DNA of 64,000 nt from assembly GCF_023887685.1 (NCBI RefSeq), contig NZ_JAMWMR010000024.1:1-64000 (forward strand), given 5' to 3'. Below are positions 25,505 to 33,224 of this stretch, in pieces; positions within the stretch are counted from its first letter, which is position 1, and each line of letters opens with the position of its first letter. The position numbers and the translations under genes are program-made. The DNA is from Streptomyces macrolidinus (GTDB lineage Bacteria > Actinomycetota > Actinomycetes > Streptomycetales > Streptomycetaceae). The notes under the pieces were generated by a model, which made no database searches, had not been told where the DNA came from, and was given only the letters and a program-made list of their open reading frames with translations.

Positions 25505-25840
25505 TCAGAGGTTCGCCAGCAACTCCGCGACCCTGTTGACGGCTTCGAGGACCGGCTGGCCCAGTGCTCCGGCGGTCGCGGCGATGGTGGCCACGGCGAT
25601 CAGGGCGCGGTGCCGCTCCTGCGGGGGGCTCGCCTGGGAGGAGAGTGCGGGCAAGGAGTCGTCGATGACCCGCGCGGTCGCGGGCGCCACCTGGTTGCGC
25701 AACTCCCGCAGGAGGCAGGTCAGTTCCTCGATCGCTTCGAGGAGAGCCGGGGGCACCGGTTGCGCCGCGCCGGAGTACTGGTTCATGACGATGCCCGTGT
25801 TGTTGGTACCGCCGTACATGTTGACGGTCTCGCCGCTCAC
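25505..25840 (-). CDS. Small helical protein with N-terminal VNMYGG motif (DUF5955-like)
   Basis: A 111-residue protein. The N-terminus MSGETVNMYGGTNNTGIVMN repeats the motif found at the C-terminus of its neighbour. The rest is predicted helical (LLEAIEELTCLLRELRNQV, then a hydrophobic RALIAVATIAATAGAL stretch and VLEAVNRVAELL), resembling small Streptomyces DUF5955-type proteins; this family name is tentative. The GTG start overlaps the stop of the DUF6232 gene (GTGA). Asn/Gly-rich motifs shared by adjacent genes are a feature of bacterial amyloid-signalling pairs, an inference worth testing. No enzymatic motif. Confidence 0.7.
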   Translation of the reverse strand: MSGETVNMYGGTNNTGIVMNQYSGAAQPVPPALLEAIEELTCLLRELRNQVAPATARVIDDSLPALSSQASPPQERHRALIAVATIAATAGALGQPVLEAVNRVAELLANL

Positions 25841-26394
25841 TTCTTCAACACCCCCACATTGCCCACGCCGCCGTACATGTTGACCCGGTCGCCATAGTGG
25901 TACTCCCTGCGGTTGAACTGGACGGTCTCCACTCGTGTATGGATCGTCTTGTCCGGGTTCTCGACAGCCTCCACGATGGCGCCGACGAGCCTGCGCAGTT
26001 CAAGGTGGTCCGGCAGTGTCACCAGCGCGCTCGCCGCTCCGGTCGTATCGATGACCAGCGCGAACTTGCTCGGCGACGTCAGCACCTTCACGAACCGCGC
26101 GAAGAGCGCGACCGCCGCGAGGATGCCCAGGAACCGCAGTTCCGGCGCCGCCTTCGCCACCGCGAGCCCGGCGCCGCCCCCGAGCACGAAGTACCAGAAC
26201 GCCTCTCCTCGCTTGGGCTTGAACTCCGCGGTATAGACCCGCGCGATGTTCTGCAGCGGATAGGCGGCCTCGCCCAGCCAGAGCAGGTGCTTGCCGACCC
26301 GCAGTTCGACGGTCTTGCCGTCGTCCGACGGGACCGGCTGCATCGGCGGCGGGCCCAAGGTTCCTCTCGTCTCCACAAGTCCCCCGTACGCCAT
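25837..26394 (-). CDS. DUF6232 family protein with C-terminal VNMYGG motif
   Basis: A 185-residue protein matching DUF6232: an N-terminal beta domain (ELRVGKHLLWLGEAAYPLQNIARVYTAEF), two hydrophobic segments (YFVLGGGAGLAVAKA and LGILAAVALFARFV), and a second beta/alpha part (KFALVIDTTGAASALVTLPDH...). The last 16 residues, RVNMYGGVGNVGVLKK, repeat the motif that opens the next protein. The ATG at 26394 (MAYGGLVETRG) is a reasonable start with GGAG upstream, while the frame is open to a TTG at 26427. It is translationally coupled to 25505-25840. Function unknown; a membrane-associated signalling role is possible. Confidence 0.75.
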   Translation of the reverse strand: MAYGGLVETRGTLGPPPMQPVPSDDGKTVELRVGKHLLWLGEAAYPLQNIARVYTAEFKPKRGEAFWYFVLGGGAGLAVAKAAPELRFLGILAAVALFARFVKVLTSPSKFALVIDTTGAASALVTLPDHLELRRLVGAIVEAVENPDKTIHTRVETVQFNRREYHYGDRVNMYGGVGNVGVLKK

Positions 26395-26428
26395 ACGACT
26401 CCATGGCCGCGTGGGACCATTAAGCAAC

Positions 26429-26460
26429 GCCGCCTCCCCCTTTGGAAGGGGGGAGGCGGC
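26429..26460 (-). terminator. Strong hairpin terminator after ABC-F gene
   Basis: A perfect 12-bp stem, GCCGCCTCCCCC at 26429-26440 and GGGGGAGGCGGC at 26449-26460, with an 8-base loop. It lies 40 bp past the stop of the ABC-F gene and just before the DUF6232 gene, so it insulates the two. Confidence 0.85.
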
Positions 26461-26500
26461 GGGAACCGAATCTGTCCGATCCGGGGCCGGTGTCAGCGGC

Positions 26501-28135
26501 TCACGCCTCAGGAGCCCCGGTCTCCGTCAGCTCACCGTCGGCCAGGCGCAGCCACCGGTTCACCCCGATCTCGCGCAGGAACCGTTCGTCGTGGCTGACC
26601 ACCACGAAGGCTCCCTGGTAGGAATGCAGCGCACTCTCCAACTGGCCCGTGCTGACCAGGTCGAGGTTGTTCGTCGGCTCGTCCAGGAGCAGCAGATGCG
26701 GTGCCGGTTCCGCACACAGGACACAGGCCAGCGTGGCGCGCAGCCGCTCGCCGCCGGAGAGCACCCGGACCGGGAGATGGGCGCGGGCGCCGCGGAAGAG
26801 GAAGCGGGCGAGCAGGGTCATCCGCTCGGCCTCCGGCCGCCGCGGGGCACGGTCGGCGAAGTTCTCCGCGACCGTACGGTCCAGGTCCAACAGGTCCAGA
26901 CGCTGCGAGAGATAGGCGATACGCCCCTCGGCCCGCTTGATCTCACCGCTTGCGGAAGTCAGATCGCCGTTGAGCACACGCAACAGCGTGCTCTTGCCCG
27001 CACCGTTGGGACCGGTCAGCGCGATGCGCTCCGGACCGCGGATGCTCAGATCGACGCCCTCGCCCGCGAACACCTCCTTCTCGCCGAACCGGGCCCGGAG
27101 CCGCTCACCGAGGAACAGCGTGCGACCGGCGGGCACACGGGTGCCCGGCAGGTCCAAGGTGATGCGCTGCTCATCGCGCAGGGCGCGCTCGGCCTCGTCC
27201 AGCCGGGCCTTGGCCTCGCCGACCCGCCCGGCGTGCATCTGGCCCGCCCGGCCCGCGGACTCCTGTGCGCCTCGCTTCATGGCGCCCGCGACGATACGGG
27301 GCAGACCGGCGCTCTTCAGATTGCGGGCGGCGTTGCCCTGCCGGCGTTCGGCGCGCTCGCGGGCCTGCTGCATCTCCCGCTTCTCGCGCTTCAGTTCCTG
27401 TTCGGCGTTGCGGACGTTCTTCTCGGCGACCTCCTGCTCGGCCCGTACCGCCTCCTCGTACGCGGTGAAGTTGCCGCCGTGGAAGCGGAGTTCACCTCGG
27501 TCGAGTTCGGCGATGCGCTGCATACGGTCGAGCAGGGCGCGATCGTGGCTGACCAGGAGCAGACAGCCGGTGAAGTCCTCCAGCACGTCGTAGAGCTTGT
27601 GCCGGGCGTCGAGGTCGAGGTTGTTGGTGGGCTCGTCGAGCAGCAGGACGTCGGGCCGCTTCAGCAACTGGGCGGCGAGACCGAGGGAGATGATCTGGCC
27701 GCCGCTGAGGGTGTCCAGGCCGCGGTCCAGGGTGAGGTCGGTCAGGCCGAGGCGGTCGAGCTGGGCGCGGGTGCGCTCCTCGATGTCCCAGTCGTCGCCG
27801 ATGGTGGTGAAGTGCCGCTCGTCGACGTCACCGGACTCCACGGCGTCGATGGCCTGGACGATCGGGGCGACCCCCAACACCTCGGCGACCGTGAGGGCTT
27901 CGGTCAGGGGGAGGCTCTGCGGGAGGTGGCCGAGGGTGCCGGTGACGGCCACCGACCCGCTACGGGGCCGCAGTTCACCGGCGACGAGCTTGAGCAGAGT
28001 GCTCTTGCCGCTGCCGTTGGGCGCGACGAGGCCGGTGCGGCCCGAGCCGAGGGTGAAGGACAGGTTCTCGAAGACGGGAGTGTCGTCGGGCCAGGCGAAG
28101 GACAGGTTCGAGCAGACGACGGAGGCGTCGGACAT
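26501..28135 (-). CDS. ABC-F family ATPase (ribosome-protection type)
   Basis: A 544-residue soluble protein with two ABC ATPase domains and no membrane segments, the ABC-F layout. Domain 1 has VAPNGSGKSTLLKL, signature LSGGQ and LLLDEPTNNLDL; domain 2 has LTGPNGAGKSTLLRV, a weaker SGGERLRA signature and a second LLLDEPTNNLDL. A basic, charged linker (about residues 205-290, many Arg/Lys/Glu) is the inter-domain arm that reaches into the ribosome. The ATG at 28135 has GAGGT eight bases upstream. The leader holds a short uORF and hairpins, typical of antibiotic-induced attenuation. Resistance to a ribosome-targeting drug is likely, class unknown. Confidence 0.88.
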   Translation of the reverse strand: MSDASVVCSNLSFAWPDDTPVFENLSFTLGSGRTGLVAPNGSGKSTLLKLVAGELRPRSGSVAVTGTLGHLPQSLPLTEALTVAEVLGVAPIVQAIDAVESGDVDERHFTTIGDDWDIEERTRAQLDRLGLTDLTLDRGLDTLSGGQIISLGLAAQLLKRPDVLLLDEPTNNLDLDARHKLYDVLEDFTGCLLLVSHDRALLDRMQRIAELDRGELRFHGGNFTAYEEAVRAEQEVAEKNVRNAEQELKREKREMQQARERAERRQGNAARNLKSAGLPRIVAGAMKRGAQESAGRAGQMHAGRVGEAKARLDEAERALRDEQRITLDLPGTRVPAGRTLFLGERLRARFGEKEVFAGEGVDLSIRGPERIALTGPNGAGKSTLLRVLNGDLTSASGEIKRAEGRIAYLSQRLDLLDLDRTVAENFADRAPRRPEAERMTLLARFLFRGARAHLPVRVLSGGERLRATLACVLCAEPAPHLLLLDEPTNNLDLVSTGQLESALHSYQGAFVVVSHDERFLREIGVNRWLRLADGELTETGAPEA

Positions 28136-28157
28136 GGAGATGACCTCATGGGGAGTG

Positions 28158-28182
28158 AGGGCGGGAAGCGCGCTTCCGCCCT
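28158..28182 (-). terminator. Attenuator hairpin immediately before ABC-F ribosome site
   Basis: An 11-bp stem with a single bulged base (AGGGCGG-G-AAGC, two-base turn, GCTTCCGCCCT as read on the plus strand). It lies 11 bases ahead of the GAGGT site of the ABC-F gene. A further 12-bp palindrome CACCGGCCGGTG lies upstream at 28240-28251 and could be the competing element. Confidence 0.55.
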
Positions 28183-28269
28183 GACAGCAGACAAGGGAAC
28201 GAGGGGACGACAGCGAGACCACACGGCGGCGCGTCCACGCACCGGCCGGTGGCCTGTCGGGTCCGGGTA

Positions 28270-28299
28270 TCACCCGGAGATGTCGTCGTCCACCACCAT
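28270..28299 (-). CDS. Nine-codon upstream ORF (leader peptide MVVDDDISG) of ABC-F gene
   Basis: On the minus strand the ATG at 28299 is preceded at seven bases by GAGGAG, an excellent ribosome site, and followed by MVVDDDISG and a TGA. It lies 134 bases before the ABC-F start with two hairpins in between. Drug-stalled ribosomes on this ORF could switch the downstream hairpin. This is inference from layout. Confidence 0.55.
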   Translation of the reverse strand: MVVDDDISG

Positions 28300-28524
28300 G
28301 TCTGGGCTCCTCGACGAGAGATCAGTGACCACGACAGCGTAACAGTAGGGGGCTTGGGGCGTAGGGGATACGCCGTAACCGGGTCGCCTGGTGCCGGGTG
28401 GTGCCACGTTGATGTACCTGAACTCTCCGCGTATGCCCAGCTCAGAGCCGTGCCTCTCAACTCCCCATCAGCTAGACATCATTGAGGGTTGCGGATGGCG
28501 CCATAGTGGTGCCACCATTGCGTC

Positions 28525-29043
28525 ATGGACCTCACCCCGTATGTCGACTCCCTTCGCCGCGAACTCGCGGTGGCCGCCGAAGCAGGCGGTGACGAAGCCC
28601 GCGAACTGGCCGAACGGCTCACCGCTCCCTTGGAGTCGGCGACCCGGCTGACGATGCTCAACGTGCTCTCCGCCGCGATGGACGAGATCACCCGCGAGCT
28701 GGCCCCCGGCTCGGTCGACGTACGACTGCGCGGGCTGGACCCCGACTTCGTGGTCACGCCGCCGCCCGCCGACAGGGGACCCGCGGAAGCGGCGACCGCG
28801 CCCCTCGAACCGCTGAAGGCCTCGATGCCCGCCGACGGTGACGAGGGTGGCACCGCCCGCGTCAATCTGCGCCTGCCGGCGCACCTCAAGGCGCGCGCCG
28901 AAGAGGCCGCGAGCCGCGAGGGTCTGTCGGTCAACGCCTGGCTGGTGCGGGCCGTTTCGGCCGCGGTCGAGGGCGGCGCGCGACCACGTCCGACGGAGCG
29001 GGCCCGCACCGTCGGACAGAGCTTCACCGGCTGGGTGCGCTGA
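28525..29043 (+). CDS. HicB/Arc-like ribbon-helix-helix protein
   Basis: A 172-residue protein. The N-terminal half is helical (MDLTPYVDSLRRELAVAA...). The C-terminal part, ARVNLRLPAHLKARAEEAAS followed by REGLSVNAWLVRAVSAA, is a ribbon-helix-helix DNA-binding module as in HicB and Arc proteins. No HicA-type toxin gene is adjacent. It is followed on the same strand by a DUF4097 protein and a DrrA/DrrB exporter, a conserved Streptomyces arrangement, so it most probably regulates that operon. No ribosome site of note precedes the ATG at 28525. Confidence 0.78.
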   Translation: MDLTPYVDSLRRELAVAAEAGGDEARELAERLTAPLESATRLTMLNVLSAAMDEITRELAPGSVDVRLRGLDPDFVVTPPPADRGPAEAATAPLEPLKASMPADGDEGGTARVNLRLPAHLKARAEEAASREGLSVNAWLVRAVSAAVEGGARPRPTERARTVGQSFTGWVR

Positions 29044-29065
29044 CCGTACCCCGCGCCCCGCCCCA

Positions 29066-29116
29066 CTTCACACTCCACCCGACTTCACACTCCGCCCCCC
29101 TTCACACTCCGTACCG
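29066..29116. repeat. Pyrimidine-rich direct repeats TTCACACTCC
   Basis: Three copies of TTCACACTCC with spacers of 7-8 bases occur between the HicB-like gene and the DUF4097 gene, followed by a looser CACCACTTCATACCC copy. The strand is almost free of purines. Possible regulator sites or slippage products. Confidence 0.7.
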
Positions 29117-29190
29117 CCCCACACCACTTCATACCCACACCACGTCCCACCTGCAGGGACGTCACGAAGACCCAAGAGGACGGGACAGCC

Positions 29191-30033
29191 ATGCCTTCCT
29201 TCGACACCCCTGAGCCGATCGCGGTCACCGCACGCGTGGAGGCCGGCTCCATCCAGTTCACCGCGGGCGACCGCCTCGACACCCTCGTTCAGGCGCGGCC
29301 CCGCGACCCGAAGCGGGACCAGGACGTGCGGGCGGCCGACCAGACCGAAGTCACGTACAGGAGCGGTGTTTTGAGCATCAGGACACCCAAGTCCAACCTG
29401 TTCGGCCGGACCGGCACCGTCGACGTGACCGTCGATCTGCCCACGGGCTCGCGCATCGACATGACCGGGGCCTGGGCCCAAGTCCTCGGCGAGGGACGGC
29501 TCGGCGAGGTACGCGTGAAGACCTCGTCCGGCGACGTCCGCCTCGACGCGACCGGCCCGCTCCGACTGACCGCCTCCCACGGCTCGATCACCGTCGACCG
29601 CGTCGAGGGCCTGGCCGAGATCACCACCAGCTCCGGCAGCCTGCGCGTCGGCCTGGTCGACGGCCCCGCCGTCCTGAAGAACTCCCACGGCACCACCACC
29701 GTCGGCGCCGCGACCGGCGAGGTGCGGGTCAGCGGCTCCAACGGCGACATCGAGATCCGGCGCGCCGAGGGCTCGGTCACCGCCACCACCGCGCACGGCA
29801 CCCTGCGCGTGGGTGAAGTGGCCCGTGGCACCGTCCAGTTGGAGACCTCCCACGGTGCCATCGAGATCGGTGTCCGCGACGGCGCCGCCGCCTGGCTCGA
29901 CGTCGAGTCCGGCTCCGGTCAGGTGCGCAACACTCTCGCCTCGGCCACGGCCCCGGAGGACACCGAGGACACCGTCACGGTCCGCGCCCGCACCCGGTAC
30001 GGCAACATCGACATCCGCCGCGCCACGGCCTGA
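29191..30033 (+). CDS. DUF4097 family beta-strand-repeat protein
   Basis: A 280-residue protein made of short beta repeats (for example VRVKTSSGDVRLDATG, LRLTASHGSITVDRVEG, IEIRRAEGSVTATTAHGTL), the right-handed beta-helix-like pattern of DUF4097, a putative adhesin-like domain. No signal peptide or membrane segment is seen, so it is probably cytoplasmic. It sits between a HicB-like regulator and an ABC exporter on one strand. Its role is unknown; in related operons it accompanies Drr-type transporters. Confidence 0.8.
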   Translation: MPSFDTPEPIAVTARVEAGSIQFTAGDRLDTLVQARPRDPKRDQDVRAADQTEVTYRSGVLSIRTPKSNLFGRTGTVDVTVDLPTGSRIDMTGAWAQVLGEGRLGEVRVKTSSGDVRLDATGPLRLTASHGSITVDRVEGLAEITTSSGSLRVGLVDGPAVLKNSHGTTTVGAATGEVRVSGSNGDIEIRRAEGSVTATTAHGTLRVGEVARGTVQLETSHGAIEIGVRDGAAAWLDVESGSGQVRNTLASATAPEDTEDTVTVRARTRYGNIDIRRATA

Positions 30034-30103
30034 GCACCGGCCCGCGCACTCGCTCACTCATCAACGCACCCCAGTTGCCTGACCCTTCGAGTCGGAGGAC
30101 TCC

Positions 30104-31126
30104 GTGCCTTCATCTGTCATGCCCACGTCTAAACGGGGCGACGGTTCACCGTTACCCGCCGCCATCTCCACCACCGGCCTGCGCAAGTCGTACGGCGACA
30201 AGACCGTCCTCGACGGCATCGATCTGCGGATCCCGGCCGGTTCCGTCTTCGCGCTGCTCGGACCGAACGGCGCAGGCAAGACCACCACCGTGCAGATCCT
30301 GTCCACGCTCATCAGCGCCGACGGCGGACGGGCCCAGGTAGCGGGCCATGACATCGCCACCGCGCCGGACGCGGTGCGCGCCGCGATCGGTGTCACCGGG
30401 CAGTTCTCCGCCGTCGACGGGCTGATCACCGGCGAGGAGAACATGCGCCTCATGGCGGACCTGCACCACTTGTCGAAGCGCGAGGGTCGCCGCGTCACCA
30501 CCGAACTGCTGGAGCGGTTCGACCTCACCGACGCCGCCAAGAAGCCCGCCCAGAGCTACTCCGGCGGCATGAGGCGCCGCCTCGACATCGCCATGACCCT
30601 CGTCGGTGACCCGCGGATCATCTTCCTCGACGAGCCGACGACCGGCCTCGACCCGCGCAGCCGCCACACCATGTGGCAGATCATCCGCGAGCTGGTCACG
30701 GGCGGTGTCACCGTCTTCCTCACCACCCAGTACCTGGAGGAAGCGGACGAACTCGCCGACCGTATCGCGGTGTTGAACAACGGCGGGATCGCCGCCGAGG
30801 GCACGGCCGAGGAGTTGAAGCGGCTGATCCCCGGCGGGCACGTCCGGCTCCGCTTCTCCGATCCGGCCGCGTACCAGGGCGCCGCCGCTGCGCTGCGCGA
30901 AGTCACCCGGAACGACGAGGCGTTGACGCTGCGGATCCCCAGCGACGGCAGCCAGCGCGAACTCCGTTCCCTTCTCGACTGGTTGGACTCCGCCGGTGTC
31001 GAGGCGGACGAACTGACCGTGCACACGCCCGACCTCGACGACGTCTTCTTCGCCGTGACCAGCAGCACCGTGACCGGCAGCACCGTGCCGAGCCGGCCGG
31101 GCCAACACCAGGAGGACGTCCGATGA
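30104..31126 (+). CDS. DrrA-type ABC exporter ATPase
   Basis: A 340-residue ATPase with LLGPNGAGKTTTVQIL, signature YSGGMRRRLDIAMTLVG, Walker B IIFLDEPTTGLDPRSR and the extra C-terminal domain of the daunorubicin-resistance (DrrA) subfamily ending VHTPDLDDVFFAVT. GTG start at 30104 with GGAGGA four bases upstream. It overlaps the permease gene by ATGA. Together they export a hydrophobic compound, possibly giving drug tolerance. Confidence 0.9.
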   Translation: MPSSVMPTSKRGDGSPLPAAISTTGLRKSYGDKTVLDGIDLRIPAGSVFALLGPNGAGKTTTVQILSTLISADGGRAQVAGHDIATAPDAVRAAIGVTGQFSAVDGLITGEENMRLMADLHHLSKREGRRVTTELLERFDLTDAAKKPAQSYSGGMRRRLDIAMTLVGDPRIIFLDEPTTGLDPRSRHTMWQIIRELVTGGVTVFLTTQYLEEADELADRIAVLNNGGIAAEGTAEELKRLIPGGHVRLRFSDPAAYQGAAAALREVTRNDEALTLRIPSDGSQRELRSLLDWLDSAGVEADELTVHTPDLDDVFFAVTSSTVTGSTVPSRPGQHQEDVR

Positions 31127-31914
31127 GTTCCCTCTCCCTCGCCGTACGTGACTCGTCCACGATGCTGCGGCGCAACCTGCTGCACGCGCGGCGCTACCCG
31201 TCCATGACCCTGAACCTGCTGCTGACGCCGATCGTCCTGTTGCTGCTGTTCGTCTACATCTTCGGCGACGTGATGAGCGCGGGCATCGGCGGCGGGGGCG
31301 CCGATCGCTCCGAGTACATCGCGTATCTCGTCCCGGGCATCCTGCTGATGACCATCGGCAGTACCACGATCGGCACCGCGGTGTCCGTCTCCAACGACAT
31401 GACCGAGGGCATCATCGCCCGCTTCCGCACGCTGGCGATCCACCGCGGGTCGGTGCTCATCGGGCACGTCATCGGGAGTGTGCTCCAAGCGCTCATCAGC
31501 GTGGTGCTCGTCGGTGCCGTCGGTGTGGCCATCGGCTTCCGCTCCACGGACGCCACGTTCCTCGAGTGGATCGCGGCGTTCGGACTGCTCGCTCTGTTCG
31601 CCCTGGCGCTCACCTGGATCGCGGTCGGGATGGGCCTGATCAGCCCGAACGCCGAGGCGGCGGGCAACAACGCGATGCCGCTGATCTTCCTGCCGCTCGT
31701 CTCCAGCACCTTCGTGCCGATCGACGCGATGCCGGGCTGGTTCCAGCCGATCGCCGAGTACCAGCCGTTCACTCCGGCCATCGAGACCCTGCGCGGGCTG
31801 CTGCTCGGCACCGAGATCGGTTACAACGGATGGCTGGCCGTCCTGTGGTGCCTGGGGCTGGCCGTGCTCGGCTACTTCTGGTCCACGTCGACGTTCAAGC
31901 GCGACCCGAAGTAG
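31123..31914 (+). CDS. DrrB-type ABC-2 permease
   Basis: A 263-residue integral membrane protein with six hydrophobic segments and the ABC-2 signature region (PLIFLPLVSSTFVPIDAMPGWFQPIAEYQPFTP), as in DrrB. Its start overlaps the ATPase stop. It forms the membrane channel for the exporter encoded with 30104-31126; two copies are expected in the complex. The substrate is not evident. Confidence 0.88.
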   Translation: MSSLSLAVRDSSTMLRRNLLHARRYPSMTLNLLLTPIVLLLLFVYIFGDVMSAGIGGGGADRSEYIAYLVPGILLMTIGSTTIGTAVSVSNDMTEGIIARFRTLAIHRGSVLIGHVIGSVLQALISVVLVGAVGVAIGFRSTDATFLEWIAAFGLLALFALALTWIAVGMGLISPNAEAAGNNAMPLIFLPLVSSTFVPIDAMPGWFQPIAEYQPFTPAIETLRGLLLGTEIGYNGWLAVLWCLGLAVLGYFWSTSTFKRDPK

Positions 31915-31957
31915 TACCCGAGGCCCGGTCGGTACGGACCGGTCGACGCCGTGCGGG

Positions 31958-31981
31958 CCGCACCCCGAGGCGGGGGTGCGG
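31958..31981. terminator. Hairpin between convergent drrB-like and GNAT genes
   Basis: A 9-bp stem (CCGCACCCC / GGGGTGCGG) with a 6-base loop between two convergent stops, usable on both strands. Confidence 0.7.
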
Positions 31982-32533
31982 TCAGCGGCCGTTGGCGTGC
32001 CACTCGGGGGCCAGGATCGCCCAGATCTCGGTGTCGTGACGGACGCCGCCGTAAGGCCAGGACTCGCGCTGCACACCCTCACGTGTCATACCGAGCCGCC
32101 GGGCCACGGCGGCGCTGCGCCGGTTGTCGGCCCGGCAGTGCCACGCGGCGCGGTGCACACCCCGGGAGGTGAACGCCCACTCCAGCAAGGTGTCGCACGC
32201 CCGCGTGATCAGGCCTTGGCCCTCGGCGGCCGGCTCCAGCCAGCAGCCGATCTCGCACGAGCCCCAGGCGGCGTCGAACGACACGAACATCACACCGCCG
32301 ACCAGCACACCGTCGAGCCAGATGCCGTAGAGACGGGCGCCGTCCGCGGCCTGCCGCTCGGCGTACCGCCGCAACGTGGCCCGCGCACCGTCGAGGTCAT
32401 CGGTGACGAACGCGGCCCCCACCCACGGCCGGATGTGCTCGCGGGCCCGGTCCATATGGGCGGCGAACTCCTCGGCGTGCCAGATCTCGAGCGGACGCAG
32501 ACAGGCGTCGTCCCGCAGGGGGAGGGAGAACAT
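31982..32533 (-). CDS. GNAT-family N-acetyltransferase (RimJ/RimL-like)
   Basis: A 183-residue acetyltransferase. The opening SLPLRDDACLRPLEIWHAEEF, the central GGVMFVSFDAAWGSCEIGCWL and the acetyl-CoA-binding AEGQGLITRACDTLL are those of RimL/RimJ-type GNATs. It may acetylate a protein N-terminus or a small amine. The ATG at 32533 follows GAGGT. It is divergent from a TetR gene beginning at about 32561, with only a short shared promoter region, so it is probably a target of that regulator. Confidence 0.85.
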   Translation of the reverse strand: MFSLPLRDDACLRPLEIWHAEEFAAHMDRAREHIRPWVGAAFVTDDLDGARATLRRYAERQAADGARLYGIWLDGVLVGGVMFVSFDAAWGSCEIGCWLEPAAEGQGLITRACDTLLEWAFTSRGVHRAAWHCRADNRRSAAVARRLGMTREGVQRESWPYGGVRHDTEIWAILAPEWHANGR

Positions 32534-32560
32534 GATGACCTCATTCACACAACAACCGTT

Positions 32561-33202
32561 ATGGATATGTACGGTAGCAGCATGCCACGTACCAAGGGGG
32601 ACCACGATGCCCGCCGCCGCGACGTCTCCGAGGCGGTCTGGCGGGTCCTGGCCGCGCACGGCTTCGGCGGGCTGACCATGCGCGCCGTCGCCACGGAACT
32701 CGGCGCGACCACCGGCCTGCTCACCCACTACTTCCCCACCAAGCGCGACCTGGTCACCTACGCTCTGGACCTGCTCGACACACGCAGCGCCTCCCGCCCC
32801 CGGCGCACCGCGGGCACCGGCATGTCCGCCGTGCGGGCCGCGCTGCTGGACATCCTGCCGCTGACCGGCGACGCCACCGTCAGCAACCGGATCTGGGTGT
32901 CCTCCTGGGACACCGCGCTCGCCGACCCCGAACTGAGCGACGACTACGCCCGCAAATACGCCCGAAGCCGCGACAAGCTGCGCGATCTGGTCGCCGCGGC
33001 CCAGGAGTCGGGCGAACTGCCCGCCGGGGACCCGGCCCGTATCGCCGCCGGCGCCCAGTCCTTCGTCCTCGGCCTGGTCGTACAGGCCCTGTTCGCCCCG
33101 GAGACCTTCCCACCCGACCGCCAAGCGGAGCTGCTTGACGACTACTTGGCGGCACTGGTCTCCCTACCCTCACCCAACGACGGCCGTGCAGTGCGGACTT
33201 GA
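32561..33202 (+). CDS. TetR-family regulator
   Basis: A 206-213-residue TetR protein: the helix-turn-helix region is RRRDVSEAVWRVLAAHGFGGLTMRAVATELGATTGLLTHYFPTK near the N-terminus, and a BetI/AcrR-type helical C-terminus follows. Two in-frame ATGs, 32561 and 32582, are possible. An imperfect inverted repeat ACCGT (32555-32559) / ACGGT (32571-32575) overlaps the first ATG and may be its operator. Divergent GNAT gene is the likely target. Confidence 0.85.
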   Translation: MDMYGSSMPRTKGDHDARRRDVSEAVWRVLAAHGFGGLTMRAVATELGATTGLLTHYFPTKRDLVTYALDLLDTRSASRPRRTAGTGMSAVRAALLDILPLTGDATVSNRIWVSSWDTALADPELSDDYARKYARSRDKLRDLVAAAQESGELPAGDPARIAAGAQSFVLGLVVQALFAPETFPPDRQAELLDDYLAALVSLPSPNDGRAVRT

Positions 33203-33224
33203 CCAGAACGGCGCCTCGCCCTGC

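Noticed and set aside
26291..28342. 683-residue plus-strand frame over the ABC-F gene
   Set aside because: Antisense to a clear ABC-F ATPase; repeated LEVQQ-like sequence is the reverse of its charged linker.
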